The notes: generated by a model from the sequence alone, not told the origin. Positions 26,523 through 36,220 are shown, numbered from the stretch's first letter. The stretch: DNA of 64,000 nt from Alteromonadaceae bacterium M269 (GCA_004353515.1 SMNZ01000001.1:1399792-1463791), one strand, 5' to 3'. Translations and numbers: made by a program.

Positions 26523-29246
26523 ATGAACGACAAAACACATGACAAGCTTAGTGAAGCCGTTGATGCCATTAAGGCCGATATACCCACAGATGCGGAAATA
26601 TCAGGCGCTGCAGAACGTGTAAAAGCTGCGATAGAGAATAAGCGTGGGCCACAAACAGTAATTTCATCAGATAGCTGGGATTCGATAGAGGATTATATTT
26701 CTGCAATACCTGCCTATCTCGATAAAACGCTGACAGAACAACAAACCTTATTATTTGATGAGGAATTGCGCAGTTCTCTTCCACTGAGACGGGCATTGAA
26801 TGAAGCTCGAGGGCATCACAGCAAAAGTGCTGATTCATTCAAACAAAAATCTCGATTCAAAACGATGCGCTGGCTTGCGTCTGCCGCCACTATTGCAGCC
26901 CTAGCTTTCCTATTTATCGCAGTTTCGCCAGATCTTCCATCGTTTAATCAAACTCGTCTTGCACAGGTCAGTGCTGTTGACGGTGAGATTTATCAGATAG
27001 TTGACGGTGGTTTACAAGAACTAACGCCTGGCAGTTGGATTGATGGACGACAACGCATACGTTCTGCTGCTGGCAGCTCTGCCATTATCACTTTGGATGA
27101 TGGTTCAGAAATTGAAGTTGATGAACGCTCCGAGCTCAGCATGACTCGACGTGGTTCAGGGAATCGTATCGATGTTTCGCGAGGCCGCATATTGGTTGTT
27201 GCCTCGCCTCAGGGCTCTGGAACGCTAGACGTATTTACTGATGAGTTTATGGTATCGGTTACGGGCACTATCTTCGAAGTTGCGCATGGTGCAAAAGGTT
27301 CGCGTGTGGCAGTGATCGAAGGTTCAGTCAACGTATCCTTAGAAGGCAACGTTTCTAGCCTTGTTCCTGGTGAAGCTCTAGGTTCCCGGTCGGAATTCAA
27401 ATCGCTCAACCTGGAAAACGAAATTACCTGGAGTCAGGACGCTGATGAGTATATCGCGATGCTAAAAGAAGTGTCAGCGCTGCAAAAAGATATTCAAGCC
27501 GCCATGGACTCACCAGAGCGATTTTCTACTCGGTTGCTCAACCTTGTACCGGAAAACACTGCCGCCTATATAGCAGTGCCCAATGCCCCAGAGAAAATAG
27601 CCGAGGTGTATGAAGTCATACACAAGCGTGTGCAAAGTAGCACCGTACTCACTAATTCGTGGACTGAATTCGAGTCAACTGAAGAAAGTGAGCATCTAGA
27701 GACAATCATGGCGTGGATGCAAGAAATTGGCGACACACTGGGAGACGAAACAGTGCTTGCGCTTGCGATAAAGGATGGCGAGTTTACTGGTGTTCGCGGC
27801 GATACGCAGGGTGAGAACGATCATCTTACGCCGGTAGTTTTATCAGAAGTGGATGCTGATGCATTTCGTGCATCTTTTGGTAAACAAGTAGCACAACTCG
27901 CTGAAAGTTTAAAAGCTGAAGGTTTCGACGACGAGGGAAATGAGTTTGAAATCGACATCGTTATTGTTGACGACGCATCTGACGCAGTTGATGACCAGCT
28001 TTCAGTATTGTTGATTGATGATCTACTGGTTGCGTCTGCCGATGCCGAAACCCTGCAAACGATGCAAGCAAATATAGCGTCCGGAAGCAGTTCATTCGTC
28101 GGCTCCGAACTGCATCAATTGTTAGAGTCTTCCTACAGTCAAGGTACTGAAATTCTAGGTGCCATAAACGTTGTTGAGTTCGTTTCACCTTTCGCTCATT
28201 CTTCGAAAACGTCCGAACAAGCGCGCCAAGCACTCGAAGAAAGCGGCATAAGCACTCTTAAATACATCATTGCTCAATACGAACAGCAGGACGGAGCAAC
28301 CACTATTGCTGCCGATATGCATTTTGCTGGTGAACGCAGTGGCATAATGTCATTGCTTGCAAGCCCAGGTTCCATGGGGTCTCTTGAATTTTTCTCAACC
28401 GAAACAACGTTTGCAACCGCACTACTTGCTCGCGAACCAATTGCTATTGTTGAAGAACTTGGAGACATTCGTATAGGTAGTGATGACTCGCCTGGTGCGA
28501 ATGACGCTCAAGCAGAAATCCAACTTTTCTATGATATTGTGTCAGGAGTCGGTGGCGAAATGGCGTTTGGCTTGGATGGTCCAGCGCTGCCAACACCTGC
28601 GTGGAAAGCCGTTATTGAATCCTATGACCAAGTTGAACTGCAAGCAAGTATTGCGGCTGCCGTACAACGCTTTAATGATAAAGCTGCTCTAAAAGACGTG
28701 AACGCAAGTATCACTTTGACCCCTTCTAATGTTGATGGTTATACGGGTTATAGGTTGGACCTCTCCATTGATGCGTCTGAAGATGTGCCCGCAATGCTGA
28801 CTTCTGCGTCATTCAATTATGCTTATGTAGAGGGGTATCTGGTAGCAGCTGCGAATGAAGCACTTGTTGACCGAGCCATTGGGTTCTATACATCTGGTTC
28901 TGGCTTACCAACCGACAGTGAATTCCAAGACTTAATGACTAGAGATGGCTATCTGGATTACTCTGCATTGTTCTTCAGCCGCTTGGGTGAGATGATAGGT
29001 GGGATCATGAGCAGTCTGCCAGCCGTGTTAAGTGAAGAACAGCAGCAAGCACTGTCTCTCATCGATGAACTCGACGCTGAGATGGGACCTTCGCTGACAA
29101 GCGTGCTCGCACTGCCTGACAAGATACACGTTGCGCACAACGGTAGCTCGCAATTACCAACACAGGTAGTATCTCAACTGGCAGCGCTACTACCATTAAT
29201 AGAATCACCCAGATTAGAAGACGAAGACAAAAAGGCTGAGCAATAG
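26523..29246 (+). CDS. Large membrane protein: zinc-less anti-sigma-like N-terminus, FecR domain, long periplasmic region
   Basis: 907 residues. Residues 55-95 (IPAYLDKTLTEQQTLLFDEEL and on) look like a zf-HC2 anti-sigma helix bundle in which the Cys/His zinc ligands are replaced (SSLPLRR where CxxC is expected). One membrane segment lies at 117-136. A FecR domain spans about 145-285 with DGSEIEVDERSEL and VTGTIFEVAHG, VIEGSVNV. The remaining 600 residues are acidic, with segments such as LVPENTAAYIAVP that recall DUF3352-type proteins, but I do not assign a family with confidence. Good ribosome site (AAAGGAG) before the ATG. Probably holds the sigma factor at the membrane and senses something outside it. 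FecR-plus-long-domain fusion in one protein is unusual. Confidence 0.8.
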   Translation: MNDKTHDKLSEAVDAIKADIPTDAEISGAAERVKAAIENKRGPQTVISSDSWDSIEDYISAIPAYLDKTLTEQQTLLFDEELRSSLPLRRALNEARGHHSKSADSFKQKSRFKTMRWLASAATIAALAFLFIAVSPDLPSFNQTRLAQVSAVDGEIYQIVDGGLQELTPGSWIDGRQRIRSAAGSSAIITLDDGSEIEVDERSELSMTRRGSGNRIDVSRGRILVVASPQGSGTLDVFTDEFMVSVTGTIFEVAHGAKGSRVAVIEGSVNVSLEGNVSSLVPGEALGSRSEFKSLNLENEITWSQDADEYIAMLKEVSALQKDIQAAMDSPERFSTRLLNLVPENTAAYIAVPNAPEKIAEVYEVIHKRVQSSTVLTNSWTEFESTEESEHLETIMAWMQEIGDTLGDETVLALAIKDGEFTGVRGDTQGENDHLTPVVLSEVDADAFRASFGKQVAQLAESLKAEGFDDEGNEFEIDIVIVDDASDAVDDQLSVLLIDDLLVASADAETLQTMQANIASGSSSFVGSELHQLLESSYSQGTEILGAINVVEFVSPFAHSSKTSEQARQALEESGISTLKYIIAQYEQQDGATTIAADMHFAGERSGIMSLLASPGSMGSLEFFSTETTFATALLAREPIAIVEELGDIRIGSDDSPGANDAQAEIQLFYDIVSGVGGEMAFGLDGPALPTPAWKAVIESYDQVELQASIAAAVQRFNDKAALKDVNASITLTPSNVDGYTGYRLDLSIDASEDVPAMLTSASFNYAYVEGYLVAAANEALVDRAIGFYTSGSGLPTDSEFQDLMTRDGYLDYSALFFSRLGEMIGGIMSSLPAVLSEEQQQALSLIDELDAEMGPSLTSVLALPDKIHVAHNGSSQLPTQVVSQLAALLPLIESPRLEDEDKKAEQ

Positions 29247-29315
29247 ACAAGTTGTCTGGTATCAGCCCAGAAAAGAATTAGAGAAAGCATCAGATAAAAG
29301 CAAAGGAACAAAAAT

Positions 29316-30359
29316 TTGAGTGTTGAGATAGCTCATAAGGAATTAGACAACAAGAAACAAAGCAATGAAGCAGTCGACTCAGCAGAGTCAGCTGCCTCAG
29401 TTGTTTCTTTCGATTCAAAAGGTCCACCAGTTATTGAATTAGATAATCTGTGCGTAAGCTATGACAGGCCTATATTACAAGACCTCAAAGCGCAGATGCG
29501 CGGACGCTGTATCGGATTATTAGGGCCTAACGGCGCTGGAAAAACCACACTACTCAACACCCTTTTAGGCTTTAACCGCCCTACTTCCGGTCAAATACGA
29601 CTATTCGGGCAGAATCTTGCGTCAAACAATCAGCAAATCCGTACACAAGTAGGTTATATGCCAGAGCGCGATGCTTTTATCGCTGATATGACGGGCATCC
29701 GATTTGTTCGAATGATGGCGGAGCTATCTGGGCTGAGCCCAAAAGAAGCGTTGGAACGCGCGCATGAAGTATTTTTCTATGTTGGGCTCGGCGAAGCGCG
29801 GTATAGAAACGTAGATTCCTACTCTCTCGGAATGAAACAGCTTGCAAAACTGGCTCAAGCCATTGTGCACGGCCCTAGGCTTTTGTTTTTGGATGAACCG
29901 ACAAACGGTCTCGATCCACCAGCGCGATCTCGTATGTTGCAGTTGATTCGTGAAATCCGCGATTCTGGCGATACACATATCGTCATAGCATCGCATTTGC
30001 TGCCGGATATAGAGTCGTGTTGCGATGAAGTATTGGTGTTAAAAGAAGGACGTATTGCCAAATATTGTAATTTAGAAGAGGAACAACGCAGTAATAAGCA
30101 GTTTCTGCTACTACAGATCCAAGGTGACGAAAGCGCCTTTGTGCAAGGACTTCGACACTTGGGTTGTGAGGTTGCCATACCGAACCGACGACGTATTAAG
30201 GTAATTATTCCAGATGGTGTTGAAATCAAACAACTTTATGCTATCGCCGAACAACTATCGGTACAGATCAGAAGTCTGGATTACAAACGGGACACCCTAG
30301 AAGATATCTTCCTACGAGCGATGGATGAAGAATCTTTTAGCATTAGGAACCAAACCTGA
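29316..30359 (+). CDS. ABC transporter ATP-binding protein (first pair)
   Basis: 347 residues. The start is TTG at 29316, chosen because AAAGGAA lies seven bases upstream and no ATG/GTG gives a better N-terminus. Walker A GPNGAGKT (70-77), signature YSLGMKQ (169-175) and Walker B LLFLDEP (189-195) are intact, followed by the D-loop NGLDPPAR and switch-type SH. The first 38 residues are a hydrophilic extension, and the last 80 form a regulatory-type C-domain. CcmA/NatA-like ABC-2 subfamily. The stop overlaps the following permease start (TGATG). Confidence 0.92.
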   Translation: MSVEIAHKELDNKKQSNEAVDSAESAASVVSFDSKGPPVIELDNLCVSYDRPILQDLKAQMRGRCIGLLGPNGAGKTTLLNTLLGFNRPTSGQIRLFGQNLASNNQQIRTQVGYMPERDAFIADMTGIRFVRMMAELSGLSPKEALERAHEVFFYVGLGEARYRNVDSYSLGMKQLAKLAQAIVHGPRLLFLDEPTNGLDPPARSRMLQLIREIRDSGDTHIVIASHLLPDIESCCDEVLVLKEGRIAKYCNLEEEQRSNKQFLLLQIQGDESAFVQGLRHLGCEVAIPNRRRIKVIIPDGVEIKQLYAIAEQLSVQIRSLDYKRDTLEDIFLRAMDEESFSIRNQT

Positions 30360-31237
30360 TGGCCATATTTCTCAAAGCCTACAAAGGGTATGAAGGCCCG
30401 TTATCACCTTCATTCAATCGCACGTTCGTCATTTTTCGCTATGCCTTGGCGGATGTTATGAAGACTCGATTTTTCACTGCTTTCTTTGTTCTTTCGCTGT
30501 TGTTACCACTTGGACTGATGTGCTTTTTATACTTCTATCACAATATAGAGCTGCTGAGCCAATTGCATCTATCCCAGTACGAGATGCCGGTGATCGACGG
30601 AAGCTTTTTTGCAGTATTTGTGCAACAACCACAAAATGCGCTGCTGTTTTTTATGATATTGGTGCTTGGACCCACCATGATCTCGCCTGACCTTCGCAAC
30701 AATGCTATGCCGCTGTATCTGTCTCGGCCGATTACTGCAAGCACCTATATTTTGGGCAAAGGACTGGTATTGCTAACGCTCGGTTCGATTATTAGCTGGC
30801 TTCCAACAATTCTTCTGTTCTTTGTGCAGAGCTATCTGGCTGGCGATGGTTGGATGAGCCAACACTGGTATATACCTTTCGCTTCGATGATGACCTGTTT
30901 GCTTTGGATCACAAGTTTATCCCTTGTCGCGTTTACCGTCTCTGCGTTTGTGAAATGGAAAGCATTGGCGCGAGGCATGTTTTTTGGCGTACTTTTTATA
31001 AGCAGCTTATTCGGCAAAGTCATTGAAAACATATTTGGTGGAAATATTGGCGACCTAATCAATATCGAAAGTGGCTTGACGGTATTAATTTCAGCTTTTT
31101 ACCGGACGACTTCTGAACTACTGGGCTCAATTCCAGATATGGAGACCTCGCACGCATTCATGCAGTTTGTTGTTATTGGAATTATCGCCTTGTTGATCCT
31201 CATGCATCGAATCAAATCTTTTCAACGGGTGTCGTAA
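30359..31237 (+). CDS. ABC-2 type permease (first pair)
   Basis: 292 residues with about six membrane segments (near 35-58, 85-105, 130-150, 175-197, 205-225 and 265-285), the layout of ABC-2 permeases. Conserved SPDLRNNAMPLYLSRPI, a motif typical of NatB-like ABC-2 permeases, lies between segments two and three. Partner of the preceding ATPase by overlap and order. Substrate unknown; ABC-2 systems usually export lipids, peptides or polysaccharides, or act as membrane-maintenance factors. Confidence 0.9.
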   Translation: MAIFLKAYKGYEGPLSPSFNRTFVIFRYALADVMKTRFFTAFFVLSLLLPLGLMCFLYFYHNIELLSQLHLSQYEMPVIDGSFFAVFVQQPQNALLFFMILVLGPTMISPDLRNNAMPLYLSRPITASTYILGKGLVLLTLGSIISWLPTILLFFVQSYLAGDGWMSQHWYIPFASMMTCLLWITSLSLVAFTVSAFVKWKALARGMFFGVLFISSLFGKVIENIFGGNIGDLINIESGLTVLISAFYRTTSELLGSIPDMETSHAFMQFVVIGIIALLILMHRIKSFQRVS

Positions 31238-31247
31238 AGGGTGAGTA

Positions 31248-32219
31248 ATGAACATGGCTGAAACTACCGCTCAAAAGAAGAACGCTCATTCAATCACATT
31301 GAAAGAGGTTTCCAAGTTCTATGGCGACTTCCTTGGTGTGAATCGGATAAGCCTGAACATCGAGCCGGGCATCATTGGCTTGGTAGGACCCAATGGCGCA
31401 GGCAAGTCGACGCTGATGAATCTCATTGCTGGGCTTATCACTCCTACACGTGGCTCAATTACCGTAAACGGCGTGACATCAGCACAACCAGAAACCTTTT
31501 ATCAACATCTTGGCTATTGCAGTCAGTACGACTCCTTCCCTGCCGGAATAAAGGGATACGACTTTGTCCTCAATACACTTTTGGTACACGGCTATAAGCA
31601 AAAAATTGCTGAGCAACTTACAGAGCAGACGTTGGAGCAAGTCAGTCTTACTGAAGCTGCATTCAAACCCGTAGACTCATACAGCAAAGGCATGCGTCAA
31701 CGCATAAAACTCGCTCAATCAATATGCCATCAACCTAATGTATTAATTTTAGACGAACCCCTGAACGGCCTGGATCCTATGGCGCGAGCACAGGTAATAG
31801 AGCTTTTTCGTGAATTTGCAAATGCCGGAAAAATCGTCCTTATCTCGAGCCAGATACTTCACGAAGTCGACCTTATTTCAGATCGTGTGATCTTGCTAAA
31901 CAGTGGCTATTTGGTGGCTGAAGGTGACCTCTCCCAAATTCAGAGTGAAACTGGCGAGCCAATGAAGATTTTCATCCGTTCAAACGATGCTTCGCAGATT
32001 GCTTCAAAGGCCTTTGATTTGAGTCACGTGGTGGAAGTGCAATTGCATTACGATAATAAGGGGTTATTCATTCGCTCAAGCAATGCAGACGCCTTTTTTC
32101 TCGACTTAAATCGTCTGGTAATACAAGAAAACTGGACTATTGAATCCATGGGAGCTGCTGACGAAACTATCGAAGCGCTCTATCAAAACCTCATTATAGA
32201 ACAGAGGGTTGCAAGTTAA
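31248..32219 (+). CDS. ABC transporter ATP-binding protein (second pair)
   Basis: 323 residues. Walker A GPNGAGKS (47-54), signature YSKGMRQ (145-151), Walker B VLILDEP (165-171) with NGLDPMAR. The last 100 residues are the accessory domain of NatA/CcmA-like proteins. It is clearly paralogous to the ATPase at 29316-30359 but divergent, so the two pairs may form one heteromeric exporter or two related ones. Ten bases after the first permease; its stop overlaps the next ATG (TAATG). Confidence 0.92.
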   Translation: MNMAETTAQKKNAHSITLKEVSKFYGDFLGVNRISLNIEPGIIGLVGPNGAGKSTLMNLIAGLITPTRGSITVNGVTSAQPETFYQHLGYCSQYDSFPAGIKGYDFVLNTLLVHGYKQKIAEQLTEQTLEQVSLTEAAFKPVDSYSKGMRQRIKLAQSICHQPNVLILDEPLNGLDPMARAQVIELFREFANAGKIVLISSQILHEVDLISDRVILLNSGYLVAEGDLSQIQSETGEPMKIFIRSNDASQIASKAFDLSHVVEVQLHYDNKGLFIRSSNADAFFLDLNRLVIQENWTIESMGAADETIEALYQNLIIEQRVAS

Positions 32220-33088
32220 TGAAAAATACTGCCGCCGAGCCAATTAACCAACCAGCGCATATGCAAGGTTCTGCATTATGGTTTAGGCAGTTAAGTGCTG
32301 CATTGCGTATCGAGCTCGGCAAGTGTTTGTTCACGAAACGGGCACTGCTCAGTTACATATTGGCGCTGATGCCGGTGTTACTTTTTGTCATGACCGCCAT
32401 TGGGACTGCTTATGGTTGGGTCAATGGGATTACAAGCGCTGAACAAGCCAGACATATATACGGCGACGTGTTCTCTACACTTATTCTTGGTGGAGTCATT
32501 TTCCTCGGTAGCGCAGCAGTTTTCACATCACTATTCAGAGGCGAAATACTCGATCGCAGTATGCATTACTACATACTAACGCCAGTTCGCAGAGAAATAC
32601 TGGTAGTTGCGAAGTACCTCGCCGGATTGTCCGCATGCATCATACTTTTTGGGCTTAGCACGCTTCTCAGTTTCTTTGCTATGTATATTGCGTTCGGTAC
32701 TGATCAGTTAATTTCCGACCTCAGCAGTGGCATTGCTCTTAGCCACACAGGCCTGTACCTTGGCATCGTTTTACTAGCTTGTATGGGCTATGGTTCAGTA
32801 TTTATAGCTACGGGCCTGCTGTTCCGCAATCCATTTATACCGATTATTGCGATAGCCGCGTGGGAAGCTCTTCATTTCATATTACCACCAAGCTTGAAGA
32901 TATTTAGCGTTATCTACTACCTGAAGGGGCTGCTTCCTATTCCTCTTGATGAAGGCGCATTAGCAGTGATAGTTGCGCCACCGCCAGTGTGGGTATCGGT
33001 GTGTGGAATGCTTGCGCTGTCTGCGGTCACTGTTTCGGGCTCTATCTTTCTACTTAAGAGGTTGCAAGTTCATTATAGTGGGGAGTGA
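32219..33088 (+). CDS. ABC-2 type permease (second pair)
   Basis: 289 residues, about six membrane segments (near 40-62, 88-108, 138-160, 178-200, 208-225 and 258-280). Contains RSMHYYILTPVRREILVVAK in the cytosolic loop, the counterpart of the motif in the first permease. Final gene of the ECF-FecR-ABC run; overlap with the preceding ATPase shows coupling. Paralogous to the first permease in architecture only. Confidence 0.9.
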   Translation: MKNTAAEPINQPAHMQGSALWFRQLSAALRIELGKCLFTKRALLSYILALMPVLLFVMTAIGTAYGWVNGITSAEQARHIYGDVFSTLILGGVIFLGSAAVFTSLFRGEILDRSMHYYILTPVRREILVVAKYLAGLSACIILFGLSTLLSFFAMYIAFGTDQLISDLSSGIALSHTGLYLGIVLLACMGYGSVFIATGLLFRNPFIPIIAIAAWEALHFILPPSLKIFSVIYYLKGLLPIPLDEGALAVIVAPPPVWVSVCGMLALSAVTVSGSIFLLKRLQVHYSGE

Positions 33089-33366
33089 GTGCTGTAGAGC
33101 ATATATGTAATCAATTAAACAATACTCAAACCTCATTCGACGACTAAACTCTACTCAGCACACCTTATCTAGCTAGCTTCTGAGCAAAGAGATAGTTGAT
33201 AAACAAGCACCAATGCAGACTATCTTCATTATCAATTAGAAAATCCAAAACGTGTTATCCACATCGCGCTGAACTAGCCCTGCTTCTGTCAGAATAGTCC
33301 GCCAATTTTCTACTATATTTGTTACTCTAGAAACTTACCCAAGCTATCAAACCAACGAGTTTGCTT

Positions 33367-33588
33367 TTATCCTTCCCGCTCAGCTTGTTGAAACCACGCT
33401 ATAACCTGTTGAAGGTAAGCTTCTCCATATTTAGCTCTAAAATCTCGAGTCGTTAAGTCACTGGAATCATTCAGCGCAGAAATGCGAAGACGAGCATACT
33501 CCGGTGTTAAAGAGATCTTACATCTCGTTGTAAGAGCATGGCGCCATTCCGTATAGTTTTGAAAATAAAATCCAGTTTGATCAGCCAT
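33367..33588 (-). CDS. Small conserved-type hypothetical protein
   Basis: 73 residues from the ATG at 33588, preferred over the longer frame to 33687 because GAGG lies nine bases upstream and the extra N-terminus is AT-rich and would run across the Zur-like palindrome. The protein is soluble, aromatic and charged (YTEWRHALTTRCKISLTPEY), probably all-helical. It is divergent from the DksA-like gene and shares its upstream region, so it may be co-regulated. No family assigned. Confidence 0.6.
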   Translation of the reverse strand: MADQTGFYFQNYTEWRHALTTRCKISLTPEYARLRISALNDSSDLTTRDFRAKYGEAYLQQVIAWFQQAEREG

Positions 33589-33672
33589 GATAAAAAGCCT
33601 CGGTTGAATAAATTTAATATCGATTAGGTTTACTTTTTGTTTGAATATAATATCCAAACACCTTTTTATTAT

Positions 33673-33685
33673 GTTATAACATAAC
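33673..33685. promoter_or_regulatory. Zur-like palindrome between the DksA paralogue and the 73-residue gene
   Basis: GTTATAACATAAC, an inverted repeat (GTTAT-aac-ATAAC) close to the gammaproteobacterial Zur consensus TGTTATAnTATAACA. It lies 30 bases before the DksA-like ATG. The same 13 bases occur at 63547-63559 upstream of the TonB receptor. Zur control of DksA2-type genes is established in Pseudomonas; here it is inferred. Confidence 0.6.
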
Positions 33686-33715
33686 AATTAATAAACATAG
33701 CTCCACGAAAATGAC

Positions 33716-34153
33716 ATGAACAAAAAGCCGTCTAAAACTTCACTTTACTCCCCTGCCGAGCAAGAACTATTAGATGCACCGGAATCAGAATATATGAACG
33801 AAGCACAACTTGCGTTCTTCAAAGAAAAGCTGGTAGAGCTGCATAATTCCACGCGTGACCGTATTCAACAAACCAAGGAACAAATGCTGATCAAACCTGA
33901 TTTAGCTGATGCTGGCGACAGAGCATCTTGGGAAGAGCAATGTGCCATCTCGATGCGGATAGTCGATAGAGAACAAAAACTATTACCGAAAATAATCCAA
34001 GCATTAGAGCGGATAAGATTAGAGACATACGGTTACTGCCTTGAATCTGGTGAGCCAATTGGCATCGCCCGACTTTTAGTCAGGCCAACAGCTGAATTTT
34101 GTGCTGATGTGAAGGTTTGTAAAGAGATAACTGAGCATCTCTATCGAGATTAA
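33716..34153 (+). CDS. DksA2-like transcription factor with degenerate zinc finger
   Basis: 145 residues, length and order of DksA: coiled-coil (about 30-105, with the acidic tip DLADAGDRAS) and a C-terminal finger. The four-cysteine finger is altered: CLESG replaces CxxC and CADV replaces the second CxxC, leaving one Cys in each pair. This is the pattern of zinc-independent DksA paralogues (Pseudomonas DksA2), which replace DksA when zinc is scarce. The coiled-coil tip Asp residues that act with ppGpp at the polymerase secondary channel are present. A Zur-like site lies directly upstream. Confidence 0.85.
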   Translation: MNKKPSKTSLYSPAEQELLDAPESEYMNEAQLAFFKEKLVELHNSTRDRIQQTKEQMLIKPDLADAGDRASWEEQCAISMRIVDREQKLLPKIIQALERIRLETYGYCLESGEPIGIARLLVRPTAEFCADVKVCKEITEHLYRD

Positions 34154-34423
34154 TCATGTCTATTGGAGCACACTTGAATAAGTAAGGTTAAACTTTCTAA
34201 ACCTGTTGAATGGCTATCATCAAACGAGGATTCCTTCCTTGGCGGTTATATCCTCCATTTTAACGATACAACAGCCATAGCGTTCCGACTTTTTGGTACC
34301 TCTGTAGTCAAATGAACTATTTCTTAATCTTAAGCTCTTAATTTATTCAATATGACTTAAGACTTTCGTTGCAGGCTTTTTTATCTTCAAAACTGTAATA
34401 AAAACATAGTGAAAGGAGTTTTT

Positions 34424-35053
34424 ATGTATCGCCACTTTTTCATACTTTTTCTCATTGTCTTTGCATCATCGTCCTGTGTGCAGGCACAAGAATTTAAAGA
34501 AGGCGATTACTACGTAGAAATAAAAGGACAAGCCTCTAAAGACAAAGAGGTTACCGAGTTCTTTTCTTTTTACTGCCCACACTGTTACAGACAAGAGCCT
34601 TTTATGAATGAGTTGCAGGCAGCTCTACCAACAAACACAACTTTTAAGAAAAACCATGTAGACAACATGCCTGGACGAAGCCAGGAGATTGAACACGCTC
34701 TTTCTAAGGCATTAATTACTGCAAATATACTCAAAGTTAAGCCTCAGATAGTACCGGCTATCTTTGAACACATTCATGCGAAAGATAAAGACTTTAGCTC
34801 TGTTGATAACATTAAAGCGCTTTTTTTAGCTCAAGGGATTAATGGAGATAAGTTTGATAAAACCTTCAAAGGCTTCGTGGTAAATAGCAAATTCAAACAA
34901 ATGCAAAACAAAACGGCAGCATTAAGACAACAAGGTATTCATCAAGTACCGACTTTAATTATTAATGGCAAATATATGCCTGTAGTGGATAAGCTTAAGA
35001 GCCTTGAAGAATACAAGCAGCTCGTGCTTTATTTACTTAACAAGCCTGCTTAA
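34424..35053 (+). CDS. DsbA-like thiol:disulfide interchange protein
   Basis: 209 residues from the ATG at 34424; GAAAGGAG eight to ten bases upstream decides this start over the in-frame GTG at 34409. Signal peptide (MYRHFFILFLIVF, cleaved near VQA-Q). The thioredoxin fold carries the DsbA-type active site CPHC (Cys51, Cys54) and the cis-Pro loop HQVPTLIING. Catalyses disulfide formation in exported proteins. Whether this is the main DsbA or a paralogue cannot be told; dsbB is not nearby. Monocistronic. Confidence 0.92.
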   Translation: MYRHFFILFLIVFASSSCVQAQEFKEGDYYVEIKGQASKDKEVTEFFSFYCPHCYRQEPFMNELQAALPTNTTFKKNHVDNMPGRSQEIEHALSKALITANILKVKPQIVPAIFEHIHAKDKDFSSVDNIKALFLAQGINGDKFDKTFKGFVVNSKFKQMQNKTAALRQQGIHQVPTLIINGKYMPVVDKLKSLEEYKQLVLYLLNKPA

Positions 35054-35088
35054 TGCCCAATTTTCGCCAAAAGTTTATTGGTATTTGT

Positions 35089-36060
35089 TCAGCCTTTATC
35101 TCTAACGTTTTTCAAATACCAACGCTTTCCTAGGTAACCATGATAGTGCCAAGAGAAAGCCGCAAACACTGAGCGTTTACGTAACCAAAATCGATCGGGA
35201 ATATCAGCTCTGTCCGGTTGGATATTCCCGGGAGTAACATCAGCGATAACAATACCCTCGCCTTCTTCCTTATATCTCCTGGCTAAGATATTGCCATTCG
35301 CATCGACGACAGCTGCATTGCCCTCTAATACCCCTTGGTATTGTAAAAATGGGAGCCCCAAAAAGTCACAAGTTATAGTGTTGCAATGAGAGCCATGAAT
35401 AACGGGGGCACCAATTAGGCGAGCAGTCTCTCGAACAGACTGCATCAAATTTTCGTTATTATAAGCTTCGGTTTTCGCCACTAACCAATCAGGCCAGTTA
35501 GTGGGTAAACTCCACCAATGAGAACCACCTATCAAAACATCCACTTTACCTTGTAAGCGTCGTGATGTTTGGGTTCGTATATATTCCCAACACACTGCTG
35601 CACCAACTCTATAGCCATCAATGTCACCCAGGTAACCAGTATCAGACTCATCAGCTCCCTCATAAAAGGCAGTTTCCCACATAGTCGGTAGATCTTTATC
35701 ATGCTTACCGACTAATTCACCTTTGTTAAAGCACAAGTACCGATTTCTGACTCCCTTCCCCGGCAATCGACACATAAAGGAACCACCTAACACAATGGAA
35801 TATTTTTTAGATAATGATTGAAGGAAGCTGGCTGATTTACCATCTTGAAATTCGATTTTATTCACTAAATCAGGCTCCCAAGAAACTCCTGTATTGAAAA
35901 ACTCAGGTAATCCAACCCAATTAGCTCCTTCATCAACAGCAATCTCCACTAACTTCTGACATGCTGCTAAGTTTTCATCGGTCTGCCCTATTTTGGTATC
36001 AACTTGGATTGCAGCTGCTCTAATTGTCTTTCGATTACCAACCATTGATTTACTCAACAC
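35089..36060 (-). CDS. Nitrilase-superfamily carbon-nitrogen hydrolase
   Basis: 323 residues. The catalytic triad of the superfamily is visible: Glu53 (GLPEFFNTG), Lys122 (GKHDKDLPT) and Cys157 (AAVCWEY). AAAIQVDTKIGQTDEN at the N-terminus is also typical. Substrate class is not determined by these motifs; amidases, carbamoylases and nitrilases share them. No signal peptide. Alone in its transcript, divergent from imuA. Confidence 0.88.
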   Translation of the reverse strand: MLSKSMVGNRKTIRAAAIQVDTKIGQTDENLAACQKLVEIAVDEGANWVGLPEFFNTGVSWEPDLVNKIEFQDGKSASFLQSLSKKYSIVLGGSFMCRLPGKGVRNRYLCFNKGELVGKHDKDLPTMWETAFYEGADESDTGYLGDIDGYRVGAAVCWEYIRTQTSRRLQGKVDVLIGGSHWWSLPTNWPDWLVAKTEAYNNENLMQSVRETARLIGAPVIHGSHCNTITCDFLGLPFLQYQGVLEGNAAVVDANGNILARRYKEEGEGIVIADVTPGNIQPDRADIPDRFWLRKRSVFAAFSWHYHGYLGKRWYLKNVRDKG

Positions 36061-36220
36061 TTCAAATTTCTACAATAAATACACTGAATTCCCATCGTGG
36101 CGATATAACCTCCTCAGTGTTATCTAAAGAGAAGTTTTATACTCCATTCAATAACTTATAACAAACAACTCACTATAACTTTAAAGAAATCTTATTGCAT
36201 ATCTTCAAAGTTAAAATATA

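Noticed and set aside
34424..35053. DsbA-like protein as a lipoprotein (SSSC)
   Set aside because: The -3 residue of the putative lipobox is Ser, not Leu/Val/Ile; a Sec signal peptidase site VQA-Q fits better.
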